Shown piece after piece: positions 25,395 through 35,105 of a stretch of DNA of 64,000 nucleotides. The notes below the pieces were generated by a model that was not told the DNA's origin, ran no database searches, and worked only from the letters and a program-made list of their open reading frames with translations. Position numbers and translations under genes: made by a program. This DNA comes from Erythrobacter sp. SG61-1L (GTDB taxonomy: Bacteria > Pseudomonadota > Alphaproteobacteria > Sphingomonadales > Sphingomonadaceae), in contig NZ_JXQC01000003.1 in NCBI RefSeq assembly GCF_001305965.1, forward strand, positions 558,001-622,000. The letters are read 5' to 3'. Within the stretch, counting starts at the first letter, position 1. The number at the start of each line of letters is the position of its first letter.

Positions 25395-27689
25395 TCATGC
25401 CAGCCGCGCCTGCTTGTCCTGCTTGCGCAGCATGGCCGGGATAGCCTGCGCAGGCAGGGCCTCGGCATAAAGGAACCCCTGGCCGGTATCGCAGCCCACC
25501 GTGGCCAGGAAGGCTTCCTGCGCGCGGGTTTCCACCCCTTCGGCGATCACTTCCATGCCCAGGCAGTGGCCCAGGTTGATGACCGTGGTGGAGATTGCTT
25601 CTGCATCGGGATTGCAGCCGATTTCGCCCACGAAGGAACGGTCGATCTTCAGCAGGTCCACCGGGAACTGGTTGAGATGCGACAGCGAGGCATAGCCGGT
25701 GCCGAAATCGTCCAGCGCGATGCGCACGCCGCGCTCGCTGAGGCGCTTGAGCGCTTCTTCGACATAGCCTGCGCCGCGGCCGAGGAAGACGGTTTCGGTC
25801 ACTTCGATCTGGATGCAGCACGCCGGCAGCCCGTGCGCTTCCAGCCGATCGAACAGCCGTTCCGCGAAATTGCCCCGGCGGAAGTCCGCAGCGGTGACAT
25901 TGATCGCCACATGGCCGAAATCCAGCCCTTGATCCATCCAGTCGCGGATGTCGTCCAGCACGCCGCTGAGCATCCGGTCGCTCAGCGGGGCGCTGAGGGC
26001 GGGATCGTCGAAGGCGGCCTTCAGCACGTCCGGCCCGCGCATGTTGCCGTGCTGGTCACGCCAGCGCAACAGCGCCTCGAAGCCCACGATCCGCGAACTG
26101 CGCAGCGAGACCTTGGGCTGGTAATGCGGGATGATGGCATTGCGTTGCAGCGCGCGGCGGGCCGATGCGATCATGGTCTGGTGGCGTTCCACTTCCACCA
26201 TCATCGCCGGTTCGAACAGCTTCAGGCGCGCACGTCCGCCCGCCTTGGCGGCATAGAGCGCAATGTCGGCGGCCTTCATGATTTCGGAGCGGCTGTTGCC
26301 GTCGCGCGGGATCAGGCTGGCGCCGATGCTGGCACCGCATTCCAGCAGGCGGCCTTCATGGCAGAAGGGTTCGCGCAGCTGGTCGAAGATCCTGTCGGCC
26401 GCTGAATGAACATCCTGTTCTGTTGAGGCGTGGACGATAATGGCGAATTCGTCGCCCCCGGTGCGTGCGACGAGTTCGCGTTCGCCCGTCGCGGCGCGCA
26501 GGCGGTTGGCGAAGGTGCACAGCAACGCATCGCCGGCATCGTGGCCCAGCGTGTCGTTGATCGTCTTGAAATTGTCGACGTCGAGGATCAGCAGTGCGCT
26601 GGCCTGCGTATCGCCCAGATCGCCAAGGATGGCGTCCAGCCGGTCCTGCAGCAGGGCACGATTGGGCAGGGAAGTAAGGGCATCGTGATGCGCCATCCAC
26701 AGGGCGCGTTCTTCCGATTTCTTCTGATGGGTGATGTCGCGCGCCACCACGATCAGGCGGCCGGAGCCGTCATTGATCCGGTTCACGATTACGTCGAACC
26801 AGTCATACTGGCCACTGCCGTCTATATGATGCGTCAGGACATTGCCCTGTTGGCCTTTCTCGGCTGCGGCGAGTGCCGCCAGCGCCCCGGCGCGATCGTA
26901 ATCGGGCAGCAGTTCCAGCCAGGAAAAGCCCACGCATTCGCCAATCTGCGGTGCGCTTTCCGGCCGGTTGCAGAACAGGACGCGGTAATCGCTATCGAGG
27001 ATGAGCGTGTAATCCGGGCTGGATTTCAGGATCGTCTCGTTCAGGCTTTCGCTGCGCTGCAGCTCGCGCAGGGCCGATGTGCGCGAAACCACCAGCCCGT
27101 GCAGGGCAAAGGTGGCCGAATAGATGGCCCCGATATAGACCGGCAATTGCAGGCCGATGATGCGGAAAAGAGGTTCGTCGGTCAGGAAACCGGCGACTGC
27201 ACAGGGCGCCAGCACGATGAACACCATCAGCGCGGCAAGGCGCGGCGTGCCGTAATTGCGCAGCACGATTCCGCAGACCATGGCCGATGCCGAAAGGCAG
27301 GCGATCACGGCCATCACCCAGTCCCCGCTGAGTAGCACGGCCACGGTGCCGAAGCCGACCGATCCGGCCCACAGGCAGGCAAGCAGCGCTGACAACAGGC
27401 GTGGGGGTGTTCGCCCGGCGGCCATTGCCCTGCGGCCGTGGATCAGCACGCCCACGCGCACCGCGCCAAGAGCAACTTCGAACAGGAACCAGGAAATGAA
27501 CACGGCAAAGGGCAGACGCCATGCCGCCAGACCGGCAACAAGCGCCGTGTTCAGCACGCCGCCCAGGAAGATCGGAAGCGAACCGAACAGGCCCCGCGTC
27601 AGTTCTGCATGGATGGGCGCCGACACCGGTGTGCGGGCGCCCAGCAGCCAGCCTGCAAGGCCATCCTTTGCATTGCCACGCATGGTCAT
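25395..27689 (-). CDS. Membrane-bound GGDEF-EAL cyclic-di-GMP protein
   Basis: A 764-residue protein. The N-terminal region (about 30-210) has five or more membrane segments without a MASE signature I can name. A PAS region follows ('YTLILDSDYRVLFCNR', near 235), then a GGDEF domain with intact RTGGDEFAI (near 412) and an EAL domain with GFEALLRW (near 538), DDFGTGYASLSHL and 'VIAEGVET' (phosphodiesterase metal ligands kept). It can in principle both make and break c-di-GMP. Such proteins control motility and biofilm formation. The two nearby ATGs (27689, 27683) make the exact start uncertain by two residues. Confidence 0.92.
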   Translation of the reverse strand: MTMRGNAKDGLAGWLLGARTPVSAPIHAELTRGLFGSLPIFLGGVLNTALVAGLAAWRLPFAVFISWFLFEVALGAVRVGVLIHGRRAMAAGRTPPRLLSALLACLWAGSVGFGTVAVLLSGDWVMAVIACLSASAMVCGIVLRNYGTPRLAALMVFIVLAPCAVAGFLTDEPLFRIIGLQLPVYIGAIYSATFALHGLVVSRTSALRELQRSESLNETILKSSPDYTLILDSDYRVLFCNRPESAPQIGECVGFSWLELLPDYDRAGALAALAAAEKGQQGNVLTHHIDGSGQYDWFDVIVNRINDGSGRLIVVARDITHQKKSEERALWMAHHDALTSLPNRALLQDRLDAILGDLGDTQASALLILDVDNFKTINDTLGHDAGDALLCTFANRLRAATGERELVARTGGDEFAIIVHASTEQDVHSAADRIFDQLREPFCHEGRLLECGASIGASLIPRDGNSRSEIMKAADIALYAAKAGGRARLKLFEPAMMVEVERHQTMIASARRALQRNAIIPHYQPKVSLRSSRIVGFEALLRWRDQHGNMRGPDVLKAAFDDPALSAPLSDRMLSGVLDDIRDWMDQGLDFGHVAINVTAADFRRGNFAERLFDRLEAHGLPACCIQIEVTETVFLGRGAGYVEEALKRLSERGVRIALDDFGTGYASLSHLNQFPVDLLKIDRSFVGEIGCNPDAEAISTTVINLGHCLGMEVIAEGVETRAQEAFLATVGCDTGQGFLYAEALPAQAIPAMLRKQDKQARLA

Positions 27690-27803
27690 CGTTAGCGAAG
27701 CCCCCTTATTTCAGGAGCATGCTAAGCGCCAATGGTTAACAACAATCGCTGGAAAATGGACCTAATTTCTCAATTCGGCGTATTTTTCCGAGGGATAGCA
27801 CCC

Positions 27804-29153
27804 TTAGCTGTCACGCTTCTCAAGCCACTCTTCCAGCCACTTGATCGAATAGTCGCCATTCAGAATGTCGGGCTGATCGAGCAGGGCTTCGTGGAGAGGG
27901 ATAGTGGTCTTCACGCCTTCGATCACCATTTCGTCCAGCGCGCGCTTCAGGCGCATGATGCAGCCTTCGCGCGTGCGGCCATAGACGATCAGCTTGGCGA
28001 TCATGGAATCGTAATAAGGCGGGATCGAATAGCCTGCATAAAGCCCGCTATCCACGCGCACATGCATACCGCCCGCTGCGTGATAGGCCTTAACCTTGCC
28101 CGGCGAGGGGGCGAAGGTCCACGGATCTTCCGCATTGATGCGGCATTCGATGGCGTGGCCCTTGAATTCCAGCTCGTCCTGCGTGACCGACAGCGGCTTG
28201 CCATCGGCAATGCGGATCTGTTCGCGCACCAGATCGACGCCGGTGATCGCTTCGGTAACGGGATGTTCCACCTGCAGGCGGGTGTTCATCTCGATGAAGT
28301 AGAACTCGCCATCTTCCCACAGGAACTCGATCGTGCCCGCGCCGCGATAGCCCATTTCGGCCATGGCCTTGGCCACGATGCCGCCCATCCGCTCACGATC
28401 CTCGGAAGAGAGGACGGGCGAGGGGGCTTCCTCGATCACCTTCTGGTGGCGGCGCTGCAGCGAACAGTCACGCTCGCCCAGATGGATGGCATTGCCGTTG
28501 CCGTCACCGAATACCTGGAATTCGATGTGGCGCGGATTGCCGAGATATTTTTCGAGATAGACGGTGTCGTCACCGAAGGCGGCCTTCGCCTCGCTGCCGG
28601 CCTGCTTCATCAGCGTTTCGAGCTGGTCGGGGCTGGGGCATACTTTCATGCCGCGCCCGCCGCCGCCCGATGCGGCCTTGATGATTACCGGATAGCCGAT
28701 TTCCTCGGCGATCTTGGCAGCCACAACCGGATCGCTGATCGCCCCGTCCGAACCGGGAACAAGCGGCAGGCCCAGCGCACCGGCCGTGCGCTTGGCTTCC
28801 ACCTTGTCGCCCATGGTGCGGATATGTTCGGGCTTCGGCCCGATCCATGTAATGCCGTGAGCTTCCACGATTTCCGCGAACTTGGCGTTCTCGGACAGGA
28901 AGCCGTAACCCGGATGGATCGCATCCGCGCCCGAAATTTCCGCCGCCGAAATGATCGCCGCGATATTCAGATAGGAATCTGTCGCGGAAGGCGGGCCGAT
29001 GCAGATCGCCTGATCCGCCAGCCGCACATGCATCGCATCCGCATCGGCGGTGGAATGCACCGCCACGGTTTCGATGCCCATTTCATGAGCCGCGCGATGA
29101 ATGCGCAGGGCGATTTCGCCGCGATTGGCGATCAGCAGGCGGGTAATCGGCAT
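27804..29153 (-). CDS. accC: Biotin carboxylase subunit of acetyl-CoA carboxylase
   Basis: A 449-residue ATP-grasp enzyme that carboxylates the biotin on AccB with bicarbonate, the first step of fatty acid synthesis. The N-terminal '[20 protein letters not shown]', the glycine-rich '[15 protein letters not shown]' ATP-grasp loop and the catalytic '[20 protein letters not shown]' are all present. Length equals that of the E. coli protein. It lies 13 bases downstream of accB, in the usual accBC operon. Confidence 0.97.
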   Translation of the reverse strand: MPITRLLIANRGEIALRIHRAAHEMGIETVAVHSTADADAMHVRLADQAICIGPPSATDSYLNIAAIISAAEISGADAIHPGYGFLSENAKFAEIVEAHGITWIGPKPEHIRTMGDKVEAKRTAGALGLPLVPGSDGAISDPVVAAKIAEEIGYPVIIKAASGGGGRGMKVCPSPDQLETLMKQAGSEAKAAFGDDTVYLEKYLGNPRHIEFQVFGDGNGNAIHLGERDCSLQRRHQKVIEEAPSPVLSSEDRERMGGIVAKAMAEMGYRGAGTIEFLWEDGEFYFIEMNTRLQVEHPVTEAITGVDLVREQIRIADGKPLSVTQDELEFKGHAIECRINAEDPWTFAPSPGKVKAYHAAGGMHVRVDSGLYAGYSIPPYYDSMIAKLIVYGRTREGCIMRLKRALDEMVIEGVKTTIPLHEALLDQPDILNGDYSIKWLEEWLEKRDS

Positions 29154-29166
29154 GGCGGCGCGGCCC

Positions 29167-29658
29167 TTACGCGATCACGACCAGCGGCTGGTCATATTCG
29201 ACCGGCTGCGCGTTCTCGACAAGGATAGCCTTTACGGTGCCGGCGGCAGTGGCAGTGATGGGGTTCATCACCTTCATTGCTTCCACGATCAGCAGCGTAT
29301 CGCCCACCTTCACCGTGTCGCCCACCTTGATGAAGGACGGCGAACCGGGTTCGGAAGAAAGATAGGCCGTGCCCACCATGGGGGATTTCACCGCATTGGC
29401 ATGATCGGCCGGTGCGCTTTCGGCAGGTGCCGCAACCGCGGCGGCCGGAGCGGCAGCCGGGGCAGCGGCGGCAACAGCCACCGGAGCGGCGGCGACGGCG
29501 GCAACAGCCCCGCGCGAGACGCGGATCTTGCGATCGCCGTCTTCCACCTCGATTTCGGTAAGACCGGTATCGGCCAGCATTTCAGCCAGCTCACGAACCA
29601 TATCGGTATCGACATTCATCCGGCCGGTACGGCCCGATGCGCCCTTGCTTTCGCCCAT
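29167..29658 (-). CDS. accB: Biotin carboxyl carrier protein of acetyl-CoA carboxylase
   Basis: A 163-residue carrier that shuttles CO2 on biotin. The N-terminal helical part ([20 protein letters not shown]) is followed by an Ala/Pro-rich flexible linker and a C-terminal biotinyl domain with the thumb-containing fold ('[20 protein letters not shown]'). The biotinylated lysine is K129 in EAMKVMN. The start at 29658 has a gaggaac ribosome binding site. A 107-base gap lies between aroQ (upstream) and this gene. Confidence 0.95.
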   Translation of the reverse strand: MGESKGASGRTGRMNVDTDMVRELAEMLADTGLTEIEVEDGDRKIRVSRGAVAAVAAAPVAVAAAAPAAAPAAAVAAPAESAPADHANAVKSPMVGTAYLSSEPGSPSFIKVGDTVKVGDTLLIVEAMKVMNPITATAAGTVKAILVENAQPVEYDQPLVVIA

Positions 29659-29766
29659 TCGTTCCTCGTGGGTATCCTGTTTTGCGGCCGCTATGCGCAG
29701 ACAATGCCGGGCTGGCAAGGGGTGACGGCCGGATTTCCCCTTGGGGTTGGTGCCCCGCGGCGTGCC

Positions 29767-30216
29767 TTACAGCGTTGCCGCGTGTTCCAGGGCGACCAGA
29801 TAACTCTTTGTACCAAGGCCCTTTACGGTCTTCACCGCTGCCATGCCGATATAAGAGATATGGCGAAATTCCTCGCGCTGCTCGGGATCGGAAAGATGCA
29901 CTTCGATCACCGGCGTCTTGATGGATTTTGCCGCATCCAGCAGCGCGATGGAGGTGTGGGTATAGGCGCCGGGGTTGATGAGGATGGCCTTGGCCCCTTC
30001 GGCCTGCGCCTCATGCATCCAGTCGATCAGATGGCCTTCATGGTTGGACTGGCGCATGTCAATCTCCAGCCCCAGTTCCCGCGCCCGGTCTTCCAGCATG
30101 CCCGCGACATCGTCCAGCGTCTCGGTGCCGTAAATCTCCGGCTCGCGCATGCCGAGCAGGTTCAGGTTCGGGCCGTTGAGGACATAGACGGTGGTGGCGG
30201 TGGGGGTGGCGGACAT
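29767..30216 (-). CDS. aroQ: 3-dehydroquinate dehydratase, type II
   Basis: A 149-residue dodecameric enzyme of the shikimate pathway that converts 3-dehydroquinate to 3-dehydroshikimate. Visible signatures are VLNGPNLNLLGMREPEIYG, with the flexible-loop Arg and the catalytic Tyr, 'RQSNHEGHLIDWMHEA', 'ILINPGAYTHTSIAL' and 'EVHLSDPEQREEFRHIS'. The start at 30216 has a strong aaggag ribosome binding site. It is frequently placed directly upstream of accBC in alphaproteobacteria, as here. Confidence 0.96.
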   Translation of the reverse strand: MSATPTATTVYVLNGPNLNLLGMREPEIYGTETLDDVAGMLEDRARELGLEIDMRQSNHEGHLIDWMHEAQAEGAKAILINPGAYTHTSIALLDAAKSIKTPVIEVHLSDPEQREEFRHISYIGMAAVKTVKGLGTKSYLVALEHAATL

Positions 30217-30291
30217 GAGTGCTTCTCCTTGGAGGCGCGACATAGCGGGAAGGGGGGCGGGTGGGTGGGAAGGCAGTGTGGGAGGGGCTGA

Positions 30292-30705
30292 TTACCTCTC
30301 CACTCCCTTGACCTTTCCCCATTGGCGCGCGGCGGTGTAGCCGAGATAGCCGGTGCCGAAGAGGGCATAGAGCGGCTCCGGCAGCCCGTTGAGATAGGCG
30401 TTCATGCCGCCGGCGATGTCGCGCGCCACTTCGGGGCGGAAAGCGGCGATCAGCCCCATGGGAATCGCCCACAGCAGCAGGACATAGATCACATAGAGGA
30501 AACTGGGCCGGGCGCGGCTGGTCCATGGGTCTTTCGAATTGGCTTCAGCCACGATGGCGGAAAGCTGGGCCTGGATCAGTTCCATTTCTTGCGTGCCTTC
30601 CAGCTTCATCAATTCCAGCCGGGCCTTTTCCCGCGCGGCCTTGTCGGGAATCACCTTGTCGATGATCGAGGAAATCGGGCCGATCAGCACGTCGAGGATT
30701 GCCAT
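30292..30705 (-). CDS. Holin-family protein (three-TM, phage/GTA type)
   Basis: A 137-residue protein of the Holin_3TMs family. It has an amphipathic N-terminus ('AILDVLIGPISSIIDKVIPD'), a charged helix, the conserved 'DPWTSRARPSFLYVIYVLLL' segment, and membrane helices near 68-88 and 108-125. Holins make the membrane lesion that releases an endolysin. There is no endolysin, integrase or other phage gene nearby, so it is isolated from a prophage. The start at 30705 has an aggag ribosome binding site. Its promoter region shares an operator-like motif with the XRE/DUF6456 region at 36.9 kb. Confidence 0.85.
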   Translation of the reverse strand: MAILDVLIGPISSIIDKVIPDKAAREKARLELMKLEGTQEMELIQAQLSAIVAEANSKDPWTSRARPSFLYVIYVLLLWAIPMGLIAAFRPEVARDIAGGMNAYLNGLPEPLYALFGTGYLGYTAARQWGKVKGVER

Positions 30706-30741
30706 GGGTCTGCTCCTGTGAATTGCGATTCGCAGGATGAA

Positions 30742-30768
30742 GTAACCAAAATGGTTCGTGTAGGAAAA
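30742..30768 (-). promoter_or_regulatory. Candidate operator upstream of the holin gene
   Basis: On the minus strand this region reads TTTCCTACACGAACC followed by a dyad AACCA-TTT-TGGTT, 40-60 bases before the holin start. The first 15 bases match 14 of 15 with 36911-36925, and the second part (ACC-NN-TTTGGTTA) also has a counterpart there at 36889-36902. Confidence 0.55.
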
Positions 30769-30927
30769 TGGAAAATCCGATGTGGCGCGTTGACTCGGCG
30801 CGGCCCGCCTCCGGTTCCCTTTTGTTGCCGTTCTGCCTCCTTCTGCCTGCCTTGTGTGCTTCCTCGGTCGCCTTGTGGTCGCTCTCGGGTTAGGAGGCGC
30901 GAAGGCCCCTGAAAGAGAGGATTTCGC

Positions 30928-31779
30928 ATGAAGCTCGCACGGTTCGAGATTGCCGGACAGACCGACATCGGCGTGGTGGAGGATGAAGGCGTCATCAGCC
31001 TGGCCGCCGCCGGATGCCAGTTCCCCGATATGCTCTCGATCATCGCCGGGGGTGAGGCTGCGCTGCAGGAAATCCGCGAGCTGACCGATGTGATCGCCCC
31101 GCATCACCGGCTGCAGGACGTGCGCCTGCTCGCCCCGCTGCGGCCGGGCAAATATATCGCCATCGGGATGAATTACGCCAAGCATGTCGCGGAAATGGGA
31201 CGCGATTCCACGCCTGCCCACCAATATTGGTTCAACAAGCAGACCAGCTGCATTTCCGGCCCCTTCGATTCCATCGACCCCGGCGTTTCGGAAATGGTCG
31301 ATTACGAAGTGGAACTTGGCGTGGTGATCGGCGCACCGGCCAAAGGCGTAAGTGCGGACGAGGCGCTGTCCCACATCTTCGGCTATGTCGTGGCGAACGA
31401 CGTTTCCGCGCGCGACTGGCAGAAGCACACGCCCACTTTCACCATGGGCAAGAGTTTCGACACACATGGCCCCATCGGCCCGTGGATCGTCACGGCGGAC
31501 GAGATTGCCGACCCTCAGGCCCTGGCCCTGCGCTGTTTCGTGAATGGCGAAAAACGGCAGGAAAGCACCACTGCCAACATGATTCACCCGATCGCGAAGC
31601 AGATCGAATATCTCTCCACCGCCTTCACGCTTGAGCCGGGTGACCTGATCGCCACGGGCACGCCGGAAGGCGTCGGGATGGGCATGGACCCCAGGCAATT
31701 CCTGCAGGAAGGTGACGTAGTGCGCTGCGAGATCGACGGCATCGGAGCGATCGAGAACCGCGTTGCCCGTGCGACCTGA
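30928..31779 (+). CDS. FAA hydrolase family enzyme
   Basis: A 283-residue member of the FAH superfamily, shorter than the one in the aromatic operon and of the ureidoglycolate-lyase/acylpyruvase type. The metal site is in 'DYEVELGVVIGAPAKGVS' (Glu residues), with 'GYVVANDVSARDWQ' and 'GDLIATGTPEGVGMGMDP' as the other family blocks. It probably hydrolyses an acylpyruvate such as fumarylpyruvate, or acts as an oxaloacetate decarboxylase. It is not clustered with aromatic genes. The start at 30928 follows a gagagga ribosome binding site. Confidence 0.88.
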   Translation: MKLARFEIAGQTDIGVVEDEGVISLAAAGCQFPDMLSIIAGGEAALQEIRELTDVIAPHHRLQDVRLLAPLRPGKYIAIGMNYAKHVAEMGRDSTPAHQYWFNKQTSCISGPFDSIDPGVSEMVDYEVELGVVIGAPAKGVSADEALSHIFGYVVANDVSARDWQKHTPTFTMGKSFDTHGPIGPWIVTADEIADPQALALRCFVNGEKRQESTTANMIHPIAKQIEYLSTAFTLEPGDLIATGTPEGVGMGMDPRQFLQEGDVVRCEIDGIGAIENRVARAT

Positions 31780-31781
31780 CG

Positions 31782-31798
31782 CCCGGCTTAAAGCCGGG
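31782..31798. terminator. Weak terminator-like hairpin
   Basis: CCCGGCT-TAA-AGCCGGG directly after the FAA hydrolase stop codon; stem of 7 bp, no T run immediately after it. It separates this gene from the convergent tRNA-Pro. Confidence 0.35.
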
Positions 31799-31834
31799 GC
31801 CGCGTCTGACGATTTTGGGGTGAGTTAAGTCCAC

Positions 31835-31911
31835 TGGTCGGGACGAGAGGATTCGAACCTCCGACCCCCACACCCCCAGTGTGATGCGCTACCAGGCTGC
31901 GCTACGTCCCG
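31835..31911 (-). tRNA. tRNA-Pro (anticodon GGG)
   Basis: 77 bases including CCA. The acceptor stem is CGGGACG/CGTCCCG, the anticodon stem TCACA/TGTGG holds loop CTGGGGG (anticodon GGG), and the T arm has GGTTCGAATCC. Confidence 0.93.
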
Positions 31912-32129
31912 ACAGTGGAGGCGCGCCCTATAGGCAGGTGTCTGCGATCATGCAAGCGCCGTTCCGGCCTTTTGGATCGAAGCTGTGCGGAATGGCGAAA
32001 GGGGGCAGGCGCGTTGCACCCCCATGGCTTTGCTGCTAGGCGCGCAACCTGTTTGCCGGAGCCTTGAAATCCAACATTCCGGCACCAACTGAACGCGAAA
32101 ATTTCCGCCGATGATGAGGGGCGTGCCTG

Positions 32130-32450
32130 ATGCTTGATTACCTTTCCGCCAGCGCCGGAGCCAGCGGCACGCAGCAGTTGATGGGCTTCCTGCCCATCGT
32201 CGGCATGATCGTGATCTTCTGGTTCCTGATCCTTCGCCCGCAGATGAAGCGACAGAAGGAACACCAGCAGAAAGTGCAGGGCGTGAAGCGCGGGGACCAG
32301 GTGGTTACCGGCGGCGGCCTTGTCGGCAAGATCGTCAAGGTCGACGATGTCTATGTCGAAGTCGAACTCGCCCAGGGCGTGAAGGTGAAGGCGGTCAAGC
32401 AGACCATCACCGATGTGCTGACGCCCGGCGGCACCCCCGCCAACGACTGA
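32130..32450 (+). CDS. yajC: Preprotein translocase accessory subunit YajC
   Basis: A 106-residue inner-membrane protein with one membrane segment (about 18-37: 'GFLPIVGMIVIFWFLILRPQ'), then a basic cytoplasmic part with 'RQKEHQQKVQGVKRGDQVVT' and the conserved 'GGGLVGKIVKVDD'. YajC associates with SecDF in the holotranslocon. It starts the yajC-secD-secF operon (14 bases to secD). Confidence 0.95.
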   Translation: MLDYLSASAGASGTQQLMGFLPIVGMIVIFWFLILRPQMKRQKEHQQKVQGVKRGDQVVTGGGLVGKIVKVDDVYVEVELAQGVKVKAVKQTITDVLTPGGTPAND

Positions 32451-32463
32451 TCGGACAAGCGCG

Positions 32464-34062
32464 ATGCTCGATTTTCCCGGTTGGAAAAAGGTCTGGCTCT
32501 GGTTCCTGACGCTGACGGCGGTTGCCGCTGCGTTGCCGACCATCGCTTCGCTCAGCGGCGTGAAATGGCCGGAGGCCCTTCCGGGGCCGCAGGTCAATCT
32601 GGGGCTGGACCTTGCCGGTGGCAGCCAGATCCTGCTGGAGGCGAATACTTCGCAGGTCGCCCGCCAGCGTCTGGAAAGCATGGAAGAAGACGTGCGCCGC
32701 GTGCTGCGTCAGGCTTCGCCGGCCATCCGCATCGGCGATCTTTCCAGCAGCAATGGCCGGATCAGCTTCCTGCTCGACGATGCCACTCAGGTGGACCGCG
32801 CGCGGGAAGAACTGCTGCCGCTCGTCAATGGCAGCGGCCCGGTGCGGGAATGGAACCTTGAAGTGGTGGATGGCAGCCGTTTCGTGCTGACCCCCACCAA
32901 GAACGGCCTCGAACAGGCGATTTCCAACGCGATGGATACGGCGACCGAAGTGGTCCGCAAGCGTATCGACGCGCTGGGCACGCGCGAGCCGACCATTATC
33001 CGCGAAGGCGATACCCGCATTTCCGTGCAGGTTCCCGGCCTCAGCGATCCCGAAGCGCTCAAGTCGCTGCTGGGCCAGACCGCCAAGCTGGAATTCAAGC
33101 TGGTGGACGTCACCGCGCTGCAATCTGACATCGTGCAGGGCATTGCCCCTCCGGGTAGCGAAATCGTTCCCTATGCGCCGGGCACTCCGCTGGCGGGCAC
33201 TTCAATTGCCGTGAAGCGCCTTGGCGGCATTCGCGGGGATTCGCTCACCAACGCCCAGCAGAGCTTCGAACAGCGCAGCAATCAGGCGGTGGTGGACATC
33301 ACCTTCGATCAGGCGGGCGGCAAGAAGTTCGCCGACCTGACCGCGCAGAATGTCGGCAAGCCCTTCGCCATCATCCTTGACGGCCAGGTGCTTTCCGCTC
33401 CGAACATCAACGAGCCGATCCTTGGCGGCAAGGCGCAGATTTCCGGCAGCTTCACGGCGGAAAGCGCCAACCAACTCGCCATTTCGCTGCGTTCGGGTGC
33501 GCTGCCGGTCGACCTGACCGTGATCCAGCAGGGCACCGTCGGCCCCGAACTGGGCGCTGACTCGATCCGCAAGGGCCTACTGGCCATGAGCATCGGCTCG
33601 CTCGCGGTGCTCATGCTGATGGGCTTCACCTATGGCCGGCTGGGCCTCTACGCCAATGCCGCGCTGGTGGTGAACGTGCTGATGCTGCTGGGCGTGATGG
33701 CGGCGTTCAAGACCACGCTGACCCTGCCGGGCATCGCCGGTTTCGTGCTGACCATCGGTGCGGCGGTGGACGCCAACGTGCTGATCAACGAACGCATACG
33801 CGAAGAGAGAAAGCGCGGGCGCCGTGTCGTCGCGGCCATCGAAACCGGCTATAAGGAAGCGAGCCGCGCGATCTTCGACGCGAACATCACCAACGTGATC
33901 GCCGCCGTGCTGCTCTTCGCCTTCGGCTCCGGCCCGGTGCGCGGTTTCGCTGTGGTGCTGATGATCGGCATCGTGACATCCGTGTTCACGGCCGTGACCA
34001 TGACCCGCCTGTGGGTCGCCGGCTGGCTGCGCAAGGCGCGGCCGCAGGAACTCAACATCTAA
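32464..34062 (+). CDS. secD: Protein translocase subunit SecD
   Basis: A 532-residue RND-type membrane protein that uses the proton gradient to help pull proteins through SecYEG. TM1 is near 8-28, then 'GLDLAGGSQILLEA', a large periplasmic P1 domain with 'RKRIDALGTREPTI' and 'FAIILDGQVLSAPNINEPI', then the five-helix bundle starting with 'RKGLLAMSIGSLAVLMLMG'. The functional 'AAVDANVLINERIREERKRG' (TM4 Asp) is intact. It lies between yajC and secF. Confidence 0.97.
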   Translation: MLDFPGWKKVWLWFLTLTAVAAALPTIASLSGVKWPEALPGPQVNLGLDLAGGSQILLEANTSQVARQRLESMEEDVRRVLRQASPAIRIGDLSSSNGRISFLLDDATQVDRAREELLPLVNGSGPVREWNLEVVDGSRFVLTPTKNGLEQAISNAMDTATEVVRKRIDALGTREPTIIREGDTRISVQVPGLSDPEALKSLLGQTAKLEFKLVDVTALQSDIVQGIAPPGSEIVPYAPGTPLAGTSIAVKRLGGIRGDSLTNAQQSFEQRSNQAVVDITFDQAGGKKFADLTAQNVGKPFAIILDGQVLSAPNINEPILGGKAQISGSFTAESANQLAISLRSGALPVDLTVIQQGTVGPELGADSIRKGLLAMSIGSLAVLMLMGFTYGRLGLYANAALVVNVLMLLGVMAAFKTTLTLPGIAGFVLTIGAAVDANVLINERIREERKRGRRVVAAIETGYKEASRAIFDANITNVIAAVLLFAFGSGPVRGFAVVLMIGIVTSVFTAVTMTRLWVAGWLRKARPQELNI

Positions 34063-34079
34063 GCAAGGGGCGGACAAAG

Positions 34080-35057
34080 ATGCGACTGCTCAAACTCGTC
34101 CCTGACGATACGAATATTCACTTCCTCAAGTGGCGCGTGCCGTTCTACTCGTTCAGCACCCTGCTGATCGTGGCAAGTATCGCGCTCGTGCTGATCCGGG
34201 GCCTCAATCTCGGCGTCGATTTTGTCGGCGGCCAGCAGATTCTCGTCACCTTCACGCAGAGCAAGGAGGCGCCGGTCGCCGAACTGCGCGAGCAGGTGGC
34301 AGGCCTCGGTTATGGCGAGCCGGTGATCCAGATCGCGGGCGCACAGAACGAAGTTTCGATCCGCTTCCCATTGCCCGAAGAAGTGGCCAAGAATCCGGCC
34401 GCGTCCGATGCGATGACCACCAAGATCGTGAAATCGATCGAGGCCGAGTTCAAGGATGCTCGGATCGACGACCTTACCTCGGTTTCGGGCAAGGTTTCTG
34501 GCGAGCTGTTCAGCACGGCCATGTATGCGCTCGGCTTCGCCATGCTGGCGATTTCGATCTATATCTGGGTGCGTTTCGAATGGCAGTTCGGCGTGGGCGC
34601 GCTGTTCGCGCTGGTCCATGACGTGTCGCTCACGTTGGGGATGTTCGCGCTCTTCCAGATCGAGTTCGACCTGAAGATCGTGGCCGCGATCCTGACCATC
34701 ATCGGCTATTCGCTGAACGATACGATTGTGGTCTATGACCGTATCCGCGAGAACATGAAGAAATACCGCAAGATGCAGCTGCCGGAGATTCTCGATCTCT
34801 CGGTCAACGAAACGCTGGCGCGCACGGTGATGACCTCGCTCACCATCCTGATCGTGCTGGTAGCGCTGCTGCTGATGGGCCCGGCGAGCCTGTTCGGCTT
34901 CACCGCCGCGATCACGCTGGGCATCTTCGTGGGGACATACAGCTCGGTCTATATGGCCGCGCCGATCCTGATCTGGCTGGGCGTCGATTCGCACAGCTTC
35001 GTTCCGGAAGAAAACGTGGGCGACAAGGCCGACGCTCTGGCGCGCGGCGAGGCCTGA
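34080..35057 (+). CDS. secF: Protein translocase subunit SecF
   Basis: A 325-residue partner of SecD. TM1 is near 20-40, followed by 'LGVDFVGGQQILVTF', a small periplasmic domain and 'VSGELFSTAMYALGFAML'. The proton-path segment 'GYSLNDTIVVYDRIRENMKK' is intact. The start at 34080 (MRLLKLVPDDTNIHF) is placed after an aagcaaggggcgg ribosome binding site and lies 17 bases after secD. Confidence 0.97.
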   Translation: MRLLKLVPDDTNIHFLKWRVPFYSFSTLLIVASIALVLIRGLNLGVDFVGGQQILVTFTQSKEAPVAELREQVAGLGYGEPVIQIAGAQNEVSIRFPLPEEVAKNPAASDAMTTKIVKSIEAEFKDARIDDLTSVSGKVSGELFSTAMYALGFAMLAISIYIWVRFEWQFGVGALFALVHDVSLTLGMFALFQIEFDLKIVAAILTIIGYSLNDTIVVYDRIRENMKKYRKMQLPEILDLSVNETLARTVMTSLTILIVLVALLLMGPASLFGFTAAITLGIFVGTYSSVYMAAPILIWLGVDSHSFVPEENVGDKADALARGEA

Positions 35058-35070
35058 TCCGTCGACTGAC

Positions 35071-35103
35071 CGCCCGCGCATCGGGGTAATCCCGGCGCGG
35101 GCG
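35071..35103. terminator. Bidirectional terminator hairpin
   Basis: CGCCCGCGC (35071-35079) pairs with GCGCGGGCG (35095-35103) around an inner CGGG/CCCG, between the convergent secF and glycosyltransferase genes. Confidence 0.6.
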
Positions 35104-35105
35104 TG

